DNA from: Fibrobacter sp.
Lineage (GTDB): Bacteria; Fibrobacterota; Fibrobacteria; Fibrobacterales; Fibrobacteraceae
Reading direction: 5' to 3'
Assembly (NCBI GenBank): GCA_012515825.1
Contig: JAAYXQ010000151.1
Span: 1 to 14,909 of the forward strand
Length of the DNA stretch: 14,909 nucleotides
In this document: positions 1-6,860 of the stretch, piece by piece
Numbering within the stretch: the stretch's first letter is position 1
How the letters are laid out: each line of letters opens with the position of its first letter
The notes under the pieces: generated by a model
What the model was told of the DNA's origin: nothing
The model's database searches: none
The model's input: the letters and a program-made list of their open reading frames with translations, nothing else
Made by a program: the position numbers and the translations under genes

Positions 1-72
1 AGCGTGTATGGGACTCGAACCCATGTTACCGGCGTGAGAGGCCAGCGTCCTAGACCACTAGACGAACACGCC
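1..72 (-). tRNA. tRNA-Glu (anticodon CTC), 3' end cut by window edge
   Basis: Read on the minus strand, the sequence folds as a complete cloverleaf. The acceptor stem GGCGTGT pairs with ACACGCT (the first pair is G-U). The D arm contains the AGTGGTCTAGGA-type loop. The anticodon stem CTGGC/GCCGG encloses the loop CTCTCAC, giving anticodon CTC, which reads GAG (Glu). The T arm ATGGG/CCCAT carries the loop TTCGAGT. The discriminator base and any encoded CCA would lie before position 1 and cannot be seen. It lies 25 bases downstream of the foldase gene on the same strand, so read-through transcription is possible, and a candidate promoter of its own overlaps the end of that gene. Confidence 0.95.
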
Positions 73-85
73 AAATGGTGCGACA

Positions 86-114
86 ATAATATAAAAATTA
101 GTCTTTATAGTAAA
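86..114 (-). promoter_or_regulatory. Candidate promoter for tRNA-Glu
   Basis: On the minus strand a -35-like TTTACT (109-114) is followed after 17 bases by TATTAT (86-91), which matches the sigma-70 -10 consensus at 5 of 6 positions. Transcription would begin a few bases before the mature tRNA 5' end at position 72. The -35 element matches at only 4 of 6 positions and lies inside the last codons of the upstream foldase gene. AT-rich sequence gives such matches by chance, so this is tentative. Confidence 0.3.
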
Positions 115-2071
115 GGTCTAAATTATCTTCTACTTTTGCACCAGCTTCCAAAGAAGTTACATAACTATTAAACGCGACGCTTGCATCAAAGCGGAACACA
201 TTTCCTAATTCTTCTTTAATTGCAGCTTCAACTGCGTCTTCTGATGGTTGCTTTTTAGAATTAATCTTTAGCATGACAGCGCCACGATCTGTTGTGATTA
301 CTGGTCCCCATTCCCCTACCTTTTGATTTTTCAAAACAGAGGAAAGCATTGGATTACTAAATCCAAATCCTGGAACAAAGCCATCAACAGAAGCAACAGT
401 CTTTTCAAATTTGACTTTTTCAATAACAGGCATTGTAGCACTTGCTGAATCTTGAGCTAACGAATCTTGAGCAGTGCTATCGACCTTAGCCACAGCTTGT
501 TCTTTAATTTTTGCAGCGACAGAATTTAAGTAAGCAGCAGCATTTTCAGCTGACTTCTTCTGAAGAAGCTTTGATTTAATATCGTTATAGAACGCATTTA
601 AGCTACGAGAGCCAGCCACTAAACTATCTGTTTTAGAAGCAATTACTACAAAATTTTTGTTCTTTAATACACTTGAAATAGGACCAGATGAAGTTTCTGG
701 ACGTTCCTTATTTGCAAAAGCATAAGCAGTAAGACCAGAAACATAACCTAAGCTAGAGATCTGATCACCTTTGCTCAACCAGTCTGAGCTAAGAACCTGA
801 AGATTCTTTGTTTTTGCAGCAGCATCAAAATTTTCTGAGCTCTGGAAGGCTGTTCTAACGTCTTCCATGATGTTTTCAAGACTATCAATTGTTTCGGAAG
901 AAGCTGTTACTGTTAAAAGAATATGAGAAGCTTTAACTAACTCAACACCTGTAGAGTCTGTTTTTTTACCATGAGATTGAATGATATGGAAACCATACTT
1001 TGTACGAACAGGTTCAGAAATAGCTCCTGAATCTAAAGAGAAAGCAACATCTTCAAATTCTTTGACCCATGCACCACGTGCAGTATAGTCTCCTAAAGCA
1101 CCACCTTGTTCTGCACTAGCTGGATCTTCCGAAGTAATTCGAGCAAGTTCTTCAAAGTTTGTAGTACTTGTAGAATCAGTCAATTGGAAATACAAGGTCA
1201 TTGCATATTCTCTGATTTTTGCTTCATCTGTAGCTGTAGGTTCAATAGGTAAAACGGCATACTTTAATTTCATTAAATCTTTTTCAACATAGAAGCTATC
1301 AAAAGCGTTGAAATAAGCAGAAATAACAACACTATCCACAGAAGACTCTGGAGCGACAAAATCAGAGCCATTTACAACAGCAACTTCAAGATCATAATCA
1401 GTTAAACGACGTTCTACATTATAGCGAGATTCAAGTGATGTTGGATGCAAATTAGCAGTAACAAAAATTTGCATTTGTTTTAGAGGAATAGAGGACGATT
1501 TAAGATCCTTCTCATAATTCATCATGGCTTGCCATTCATAAGCTTCAGGAGTATTTAACCACTGATCAAATGAAGCTTTATCGAAAGTAGAGTCTAAAAG
1601 GAATTTTGGCAAAGTGGCAATATAGGCTTGCATGCGTTGGTTTGCGTCTTCCGCACTAGTTGCAGAAGATTGAATAGCATAAATGCGTTGTTGAGCTTCT
1701 TGCCCAACCATACCACGGATAAGATCTGGGTTACGTTGGATTTCAGCTTTCATTTCAACAACAGAAGCTTCTAGTTCAGCATCTTCCATGACTTGAGTAA
1801 GTAAATGTTGACGAACGAAGGATTGAAATAAATCTTGCCTTAACTTAGAATACTGTTCTTCTTCTAAATGAACTCCCTCATAACGATTTGCAACAATCAT
1901 TTTTAAGCGAGAGTCAAAATTTTCGTATGATATTTTTTCACCATCCACTTTTCCTATCGGGTACTGGATAGCCTGGTCTGGAAGACGATCCATCGCTAAA
2001 AGACCTAAAACAATGCCTACGGCAAAGACAACGATAATCCATTTTGCTTTTTCATTAATCCACGTTAACAT
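98..2071 (-). CDS. Membrane-anchored SurA/PpiD-type peptidyl-prolyl isomerase (parvulin foldase)
   Basis: This is a likely periplasmic chaperone and prolyl isomerase, held by one N-terminal membrane segment (about residues 10-27). The architecture follows PpiD: short cytoplasmic start (MLTWINEKAK), membrane anchor, a helical SurA-like N-terminal region to about residue 255, then parvulin modules. The clearest module spans about residues 269-365, with EDPAS (315-319), GGALGDY (323-329) and GFHII (360-364). A second, weaker module starts at KASHILLTV (380-388). A Ser/Ala/Asp-rich linker (527-549) precedes a third beta-rich region ending at residue 657. The start at 2071 is preferred because GGAG lies 8 bases upstream and the anchor then sits at the usual place; an in-frame ATG at 2104 would add 11 residues and lacks a ribosome site. 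The family is clear. Whether it is the PpiD, SurA or PrsA counterpart is not settled by sequence alone. Confidence 0.85.
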   Translation of the reverse strand: MLTWINEKAKWIIVVFAVGIVLGLLAMDRLPDQAIQYPIGKVDGEKISYENFDSRLKMIVANRYEGVHLEEEQYSKLRQDLFQSFVRQHLLTQVMEDAELEASVVEMKAEIQRNPDLIRGMVGQEAQQRIYAIQSSATSAEDANQRMQAYIATLPKFLLDSTFDKASFDQWLNTPEAYEWQAMMNYEKDLKSSSIPLKQMQIFVTANLHPTSLESRYNVERRLTDYDLEVAVVNGSDFVAPESSVDSVVISAYFNAFDSFYVEKDLMKLKYAVLPIEPTATDEAKIREYAMTLYFQLTDSTSTTNFEELARITSEDPASAEQGGALGDYTARGAWVKEFEDVAFSLDSGAISEPVRTKYGFHIIQSHGKKTDSTGVELVKASHILLTVTASSETIDSLENIMEDVRTAFQSSENFDAAAKTKNLQVLSSDWLSKGDQISSLGYVSGLTAYAFANKERPETSSGPISSVLKNKNFVVIASKTDSLVAGSRSLNAFYNDIKSKLLQKKSAENAAAYLNSVAAKIKEQAVAKVDSTAQDSLAQDSASATMPVIEKVKFEKTVASVDGFVPGFGFSNPMLSSVLKNQKVGEWGPVITTDRGAVMLKINSKKQPSEDAVEAAIKEELGNVFRFDASVAFNSYVTSLEAGAKVEDNLDLYYKD

Positions 2072-2089
2072 AGAGAAAACTCCATAAAA

Positions 2090-2132
2090 ATTGACGAGGG
2101 TCAATGTAGCAATAAATTATCCTTTCTGTAAA
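2090..2132 (-). promoter_or_regulatory. Candidate promoter with overlapping inverted repeat, upstream of the foldase gene
   Basis: On the minus strand TTTACA (2127-2132, 5 of 6 to the -35 consensus) is followed after 18 bases by TACATT (2103-2108, 4 of 6 to the -10 consensus). A perfect inverted repeat, ATTGAC-GAGG-GTCAAT on the plus strand (2090-2105), overlaps the proposed -10 and start point. The half-sites and 4-base spacing (TTGAC-N4-GTCAA) have the geometry of CRP/FNR-superfamily operators. The position would suit a repressor, or the repeat could form a 6-bp hairpin near the 5' end of the message, where it is followed by a short U run. The promoter match is modest; the inverted repeat itself is directly visible. 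Confidence 0.35.
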
Positions 2133-2186
2133 ATAAATCTAGTTTTATACCCCCTTTTTTTCTATTTATTCCCCTGCATTTCACTC

Positions 2187-2204
2187 TTAGCCTCAGAGGC
2201 CTAA
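2187..2204 (+). promoter_or_regulatory. Hairpin containing the nadB ribosome-binding site
   Basis: The AGAGG ribosome-binding site of nadB (2195-2199) lies 6 bases before its TTG start. It sits inside an inverted repeat: TTAGCCT (2187-2193) pairs with AGG (2197-2199) and CTAA (2201-2204), with one bulged C at 2200 and a 3-base CAG loop. An alternative fold is the 4-bp GCCT/AGGC stem. Either fold would hide part of the ribosome-binding site and could lower or control translation. The pairing is seen in the sequence; a regulatory role is inference. Confidence 0.4.
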
Positions 2205-2205
2205 A

Positions 2206-3786
2206 TTGTATGATATTTTAGTGATTGGCGCAGGTGTTTCTGGTTTAAGTGCAGCCCTTCACGCTGCAGATAAAGGGCTTTCAGTCATTCTCTTGACCAA
2301 GGGAGCTAAACCAGACGGTTCTTCAAACTATGCGCAAGGTGGCATTGCTACTGTTACCGCTAAAACAGACTCTTTTCAACTACATATCAACGATACACTA
2401 GAAGCTGGTGCTGGGCTATGTAAAAAAGAAGTAGTCCGTATTTTAACCCAAAATGGTCCCTCAACTATTCGTCAACTTGTAAAATGGGGAGTAAAATTTA
2501 CTCCAGCAGAAAAAAATGAAGATAATATCCCTTTCGACTTACATTTAGAAGGTGGGCATAGCCATAAAAGAATTCTTCATGCAGCAGATCTCACTGGAAA
2601 AGAAATGATGAGAGCCTTGCTATTTGAACTTCATTCAAGGCCTAATATTCATTTTATTGAAAACTCTGTGGCTTATGATTTAATCTGTGACGGAGAGGGT
2701 GAAAACAAAAGGTGTATCGGGGCAAAAATCATTCATCAAAAAATAGGAAAGATGCAAGCGATTTTTGCTAAAGCGACAATCATAGCAACTGGAGGAGCTG
2801 GACGCCTCTGGCTCCATACCACTAATCCAGCCGATAGTTCTGGAGAGGGCATGGCCATTGCATCGCGCGCGGGGGCCGCTCTTCAAGATATTGAATTCAT
2901 GCAGTTTCACCCCACCTCTCTTTATGCACCAAAATTAAAAAAGACTTTTCTCATTTCCGAAGCCGTTCGTGGTTTTGGCGGAATTCTAAAAAATAAAGAG
3001 GGTGAAGAATTTATGAATTCCGTTCACCCACTTCGCTCTCTTGCACCTAGAGATATTGTGGCAAGAGCCATTCATCGTGAAATGGCAAAAACAGGTGAGC
3101 CAAACATGTTTTTAGATGTGACCGCAAGATCTCCTAAAGACATTAAGACGCAATTCCCAAATATTTATGCTAAATGTTTAGAAGTCGGAATTGATATGAC
3201 GAAAGACTGGATTCCTGTTGTTCCTGCGGCTCACTATATGTGTGGCGGCATTCTTGTAGACTCTTGGTCTCGCACGGAAATAAGAGGTTTATATGCCTGT
3301 GGTGAAGTCGCTGCAACAGGAGTTCATGGGGCAAACAGACTTGCTTCCAACTCTCTTCTAGAAAGCGTTATTTTCGCTCTTCGCGCTATAGAAAACATTC
3401 TTAAAAGTAATTTGATCAGCAGTGATTTTACACCTCCAAAAATTCGTTTAGAAAAAATTGTTCTCACTGACGGAAATATATGGAAACAACGACGTTTGAT
3501 CCTTCAAAAAACCATGTGGAATTATTGTGGAATCGTTCGTACAGTCGAAGGATTAAATCAAGGTTTAAACGTCATCTACGAATTCGAAAAAGAAATTAAT
3601 AAAACTCTTGTAAAGAAAGGTCCAAAGAATATTGATTTTCTTGCCTTCCGAAACGCAGTGCAAAACTCTAAGCTTATTTTAAAGAGCGCTCTTTGCCGAA
3701 AAGAATCAAGAGGTCTTCATTATATTTTAGATTATCCTGATCTAGACCCTAAAACAAAACACCATCGTATTTATCTTGATGATTAA
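2206..3786 (+). CDS. nadB: L-aspartate oxidase (TTG start)
   Basis: This FAD enzyme oxidises L-aspartate to iminoaspartate, the first step of de novo NAD synthesis; NadA then makes quinolinate. The 526 residues match the family length. The N-terminal dinucleotide-binding motif GAGVSG (8-13) follows directly from the start. Other family marks are SSNYAQGG (39-46), LEGGHSHKR (114-122), ATGGAGR (194-200), FMQFHPTSL (231-239), RGFGG (255-259), LAPRD (279-283), VPAAHYMCGG (339-348) and GANRLASNSLLE (375-386). The C-terminal third is the helical region shared with succinate dehydrogenase flavoproteins. The start is TTG: no in-frame ATG fits, the Rossmann motif needs this N-terminus, and AGAGG lies 6 bases upstream. 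nadA and nadC are not in the window. It probably heads an operon with the kinase (28 bases downstream) and the CvpA-like gene. Confidence 0.96.
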   Translation: MYDILVIGAGVSGLSAALHAADKGLSVILLTKGAKPDGSSNYAQGGIATVTAKTDSFQLHINDTLEAGAGLCKKEVVRILTQNGPSTIRQLVKWGVKFTPAEKNEDNIPFDLHLEGGHSHKRILHAADLTGKEMMRALLFELHSRPNIHFIENSVAYDLICDGEGENKRCIGAKIIHQKIGKMQAIFAKATIIATGGAGRLWLHTTNPADSSGEGMAIASRAGAALQDIEFMQFHPTSLYAPKLKKTFLISEAVRGFGGILKNKEGEEFMNSVHPLRSLAPRDIVARAIHREMAKTGEPNMFLDVTARSPKDIKTQFPNIYAKCLEVGIDMTKDWIPVVPAAHYMCGGILVDSWSRTEIRGLYACGEVAATGVHGANRLASNSLLESVIFALRAIENILKSNLISSDFTPPKIRLEKIVLTDGNIWKQRRLILQKTMWNYCGIVRTVEGLNQGLNVIYEFEKEINKTLVKKGPKNIDFLAFRNAVQNSKLILKSALCRKESRGLHYILDYPDLDPKTKHHRIYLDD

Positions 3787-3814
3787 TTTTTAGAAGAGTT
3801 ATTATATTTGCCTT

Positions 3815-4843
3815 ATGGCAACTCAATCTTCTTCTGGAAAAAGCAGAAAAAAATCAAAACCTGAAAAAATTGGTGGTTATTCTCCGACTCAAAAAATTGG
3901 ACAAGGAGCCATGGGAGATATTTGGCTTTGTCACGACCCTTCCTTAGATCGAATGGTTATTGTAAAGCAAATGATTCCAAATTTAACTGCTTATGAAGAG
4001 TTAAACTTACGATTTCAAAGAGAAGCCTCCCTTTTAGCACATCTAAAACACCCAAACATTGTCCACGCTTATTCTCTTTGGCAGGAACGCACAGGGCGTT
4101 TGTCTTTAGCAATGGAATTTATTCATGGAAAGACACTACGTGAAATTTTAGATGTCTCCCCTACTCCTCCGCTATTTGCGACTCTTTATTTTTTACATGA
4201 GATTCTACAAGTACTAGCCTACGCTCATCAAAGAAAGATTATCCATCGTGATTTAAAGCCAAGTAACATGATGGTGGATAAAATTGGACGAATCAAGCTT
4301 TTGGATTTTGGAATTGCTCGAAACGCTGGAGCAACTCAAGACATGACTCTTCCAGGAAGCGTTCTCGGCACAGCCGCCTATATGAGTCCAGAACAAATTA
4401 CTGGAAAAAAAGTAACGCTTCATTCTGATCTTTTTAGCCTTGGAATTATTGCTTTTGAAATGCTCACAGGGAAACACCCTTTTCGTGGTGAAACCATGGA
4501 ACTCACCACTCAATACATTTTAAATGTAAAAATTCACAAAAACTTATTTCCAAAACAAGTACCTCATGCCCTGCGTCGCTTCGTTTGTAAAATACTTGAA
4601 AAGAAACCCTCTAAAAGATTCCAATCCGCTCAAGAAGCAGCAGATGAACTTTCTAAAATTATGGAAGGATTTCCTCGTCAACTAGATGTATATATGGGGC
4701 AATGGTTAGATTCATTAAGTCATCCAGAATCCAAATTTGAACCGCCACCTCAAAAGAAGCACAAGTCTTATTTGTATCTAGCAGTTGGATTTATTACAGG
4801 GATTATTGTAGCTGCATCTACCTCCCTATTTATACTAAATTGA
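3815..4843 (+). CDS. Hanks-type Ser/Thr protein kinase, tail-anchored
   Basis: This is a eukaryotic-like protein kinase with a complete catalytic core. It has the glycine loop GQGAMG (29-34), ATP lysine K51, helix-C glutamate E70, catalytic HRDLKPSN (144-151, base D146), metal-binding DFG (164-166), a Thr/Ser-containing activation loop (about 170-188) and SPE (191-193) in place of APE. The basic N-terminus (about residues 5-18, rich in Lys and Ser) precedes the kinase fold. After a short Pro/Lys linker, one hydrophobic helix (about 319-340) ends the protein with only two residues beyond it. There is therefore no PASTA or other extracytoplasmic sensor, and the kinase should face the cytoplasm. 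The ATG at 3815 has no strong ribosome site nearby. It lies 28 bases after nadB and 6 bases before the CvpA-like gene. Its substrate is unknown. Confidence 0.93.
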   Translation: MATQSSSGKSRKKSKPEKIGGYSPTQKIGQGAMGDIWLCHDPSLDRMVIVKQMIPNLTAYEELNLRFQREASLLAHLKHPNIVHAYSLWQERTGRLSLAMEFIHGKTLREILDVSPTPPLFATLYFLHEILQVLAYAHQRKIIHRDLKPSNMMVDKIGRIKLLDFGIARNAGATQDMTLPGSVLGTAAYMSPEQITGKKVTLHSDLFSLGIIAFEMLTGKHPFRGETMELTTQYILNVKIHKNLFPKQVPHALRRFVCKILEKKPSKRFQSAQEAADELSKIMEGFPRQLDVYMGQWLDSLSHPESKFEPPPQKKHKSYLYLAVGFITGIIVAASTSLFILN

Positions 4844-4849
4844 GCCTTT

Positions 4850-5431
4850 ATGAATTGGATAGACATTACTTGCTTAATTATCGTTACTTTGTTTACATTT
4901 CTTGGAATATGGGCTGGTTTATTTAAAAGTATTTTTAAACTCGTTGCTTGGATTATTGCGGCTATTGGAGCCTATTATGGTTACGATATTGCGGGGCCAT
5001 TTATTTCTTCGAATTTTGATCTAACACAAACCACGATTCGAATGATATGTGTAATAGGAGGCTTTTTAATTCCTCTATTTTCGATTTATACTTTTATTTT
5101 TATTTTAGATCGGTGGATCAAAAAAACTCCTTTAAATGGATTGAATCGACTGGGTGGCGCTCTTTTCGGCCTTGCTAAAAGTTTAATTATTTGCTTTGTA
5201 CTTTTAACAATTATTCACTATTTACCATTCTCTGGATCTTTACATCAAACAAGAAATTCTTCCATTAGTTACGAATTGTATAAAGAATTAGCGGCAAAAG
5301 ATATTTCGACTCAAATTTCCATGATCCAAACAAAAGCCGCAGAAGAAGTTAAAAAACTTCAAGAACAAAACCCCGAAAAAAAAGAATCCTCTTCTTCAAA
5401 AGAGGATAGTTCAAAATCTCAACGAAAATAA
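4850..5431 (+). CDS. CvpA-family membrane protein
   Basis: This 193-residue integral membrane protein has about four hydrophobic segments (roughly residues 4-23, 29-47, 63-87 and 104-123). It matches the CvpA family in layout, with the N-terminal start MNWIDITCLIIV and the conserved stretch LNRLGGALFGLAKSL (98-112) leading into the last helix. E. coli CvpA is linked to colicin V production and to envelope stress tolerance; the molecular role of the family is not settled. The C-terminus is a soluble tail, first helical (about 140-172), then a low-complexity Ser/Lys/Glu run to the end. Such a serine-rich tail could be a kinase target, but this is speculation. It starts 6 bases after the kinase stop codon, so co-transcription is very likely. 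It ends 56 bases before a convergent gene; I see no clear terminator hairpin in that gap. Confidence 0.8.
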   Translation: MNWIDITCLIIVTLFTFLGIWAGLFKSIFKLVAWIIAAIGAYYGYDIAGPFISSNFDLTQTTIRMICVIGGFLIPLFSIYTFIFILDRWIKKTPLNGLNRLGGALFGLAKSLIICFVLLTIIHYLPFSGSLHQTRNSSISYELYKELAAKDISTQISMIQTKAAEEVKKLQEQNPEKKESSSSKEDSSKSQRK

Positions 5432-5487
5432 TTGATATAAAACTTAAAACTTCTTTTTAACTGAATTTACTGATTCAAAAATAAATC

Positions 5488-6777
5488 TTAATTTTTCGCC
5501 GCAAACTTTTTTACTCTCTCTAAAATTTCAATTTCATTTTCAACAGATTTATTTTCCATTAAAATTTGTCCATGACAAATCACTTTGTCTATACAGCGTG
5601 CGTCAGCTGCATAAACCCAATTTGAAACCAGATGATGGTTGGGAATTAGTCTTTCATTATTAAGATCTAAAAGAATTGCATCGGCCAGTTTCCCTTCTTC
5701 TATAAGCCCCGCATTTACTTGATAAGCTCTAGAACCCTGCACCGTAGCCATATGAAAAACTTCATCTGCGCTAAGTAATTCAGGTCCACCATCCACTTTT
5801 GCTAGTAAAGCAGCAAACTTCATTTCTTCTCTCATGTCTAAATTATTATTAGAAGAAGCTCCATCTGTTCCAAGAGCAATTGGAATACCTGCCTTCATTA
5901 AAGCTGAAATATTCATTTTTCCACTAGACAATTTCATATTAGATGATGGATTATGAACAAGAGTCACGTCTCTTTTTTGAAGAATATCTATATCTTCTGG
6001 AGTCAAATGAATCGCATGAGCGAGCACCACATTTTGATTCAAAACCCCTAAAGAATCTAAATACTGAACAGGTGTTTTTCCTGTTTTTTGAATACAGTTT
6101 TCTACTTCTTCTGTTGTTTCTGCAAGATGCGTATGTAAAACAAGCCCTAATCTTTGAGCCGTTTCAGCACATCGCCTCCATAAAACGTCACCAACAGTAT
6201 AAACGGCATGCGGCATGACAGCAAGTTGAATTCGTTCATGACAAGCCGCATTTTTTTCTAAAAAATCAAAATTATCTTCAATACTTTTCGGAGACATTAA
6301 ATTTTCAGCAAAAGTCACTCCAATAGTTGCCCGAACACCCATCTCAATTACCGCACGAATGGTTTCTTCCCGATTCCAATACATATCGGAGAAAAAAACG
6401 GTCCCTGACTTGATCATTTCTAAAATGGCTAAACGAGATCCCCAGTATACATCTTCTCGTGTTAGTTTTGCTTCTAATGGCCAAATGTATTCCGAAAGCC
6501 ATTTAAAAAGACTCATATCATCAGCATACCCTCTTAAAAGAGTCATCGCAGCATGAGTATGAGCATTGTAAAAAGGAGGAATGATTGCTTTTTCTGCCCC
6601 ATCAATCACTCGAGTATTTTTTGGAACCTCATCTAATGAAATGCTTTTAGCAATTTTTTGAAAATAATGTTCATTGATGAATATATCCACTAAATCATGG
6701 TCTTTCCAGACAGACTTTATTAATAAAGGGGGCACATCATACTCCTTTAAAAGATGAAAAGAAGCCCTTTTTGACAT
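5488..6777 (-). CDS. MtaD-like amidohydrolase (5'-methylthioadenosine / S-adenosylhomocysteine deaminase family)
   Basis: This is a metal-dependent deaminase of the amidohydrolase superfamily, MtaD/AtzA/TrzN branch. Visible metal and catalytic motifs are NAHTHAAM (71-78, ligands H73 and H75), LHTHLAET (214-221, H217 and E220), AHAIHL (253-258), HNPSSNMKL (275-283) and GTDGASSNNN (303-312, D305). The segment from AAMTLLRGYADD through the KWLSEYIWPLEAKLT run (about 76-106) is typical of MTA/SAH deaminases, which deaminate these SAM by-products to their inosyl forms. The 429-residue length fits. The N-terminus carries about 15 residues before the usual beta-sandwich start. ATG at 6777 has AAGG 4 bases upstream, rather close. 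Guanine or other aminohydrolase activity cannot be excluded. It is a lone gene, divergent from the diguanylate cyclase gene. Confidence 0.85.
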   Translation of the reverse strand: MSKRASFHLLKEYDVPPLLIKSVWKDHDLVDIFINEHYFQKIAKSISLDEVPKNTRVIDGAEKAIIPPFYNAHTHAAMTLLRGYADDMSLFKWLSEYIWPLEAKLTREDVYWGSRLAILEMIKSGTVFFSDMYWNREETIRAVIEMGVRATIGVTFAENLMSPKSIEDNFDFLEKNAACHERIQLAVMPHAVYTVGDVLWRRCAETAQRLGLVLHTHLAETTEEVENCIQKTGKTPVQYLDSLGVLNQNVVLAHAIHLTPEDIDILQKRDVTLVHNPSSNMKLSSGKMNISALMKAGIPIALGTDGASSNNNLDMREEMKFAALLAKVDGGPELLSADEVFHMATVQGSRAYQVNAGLIEEGKLADAILLDLNNERLIPNHHLVSNWVYAADARCIDKVICHGQILMENKSVENEIEILERVKKFAAKN

Positions 6778-6860
6778 AAAACCTTAATAAAAAGATGATT
6801 TATGCCTATTTGTACAAAAAAACACGTCCAATACAAAGAGTAAAAAAGTATAATATATAT
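6778..6860. promoter_or_regulatory. Divergent intergenic region with a perfect palindrome
   Basis: This region must hold the promoters of the divergent deaminase and diguanylate cyclase genes if the latter starts at 6861. It contains a perfect 10-base palindrome TTTGTACAAA at 6809-6818 and a consensus TATAAT at 6849-6854, which has no fitting -35 box 17 bases upstream and lies only 6 bases before the ATG at 6861. I cannot assign firm promoters. The palindrome could be an operator or chance in AT-rich DNA. Confidence 0.25.

Noticed and set aside
2150..2178. Pyrimidine-rich tract upstream of nadB (runs of C and T)
   Set aside because: I could not assign it to a terminator, promoter or known leader; it may be only spacer composition.
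5432..5487. Possible terminator between the convergent CvpA-like and deaminase genes
   Set aside because: The 56-base gap is AT-rich but has no stem of convincing length or GC content.
5943..6218. Open frame of 91 codons on the plus strand within the deaminase gene
   Set aside because: It is antisense to a well-supported enzyme, has a low-complexity Phe/Leu-rich product and no recognisable domain.
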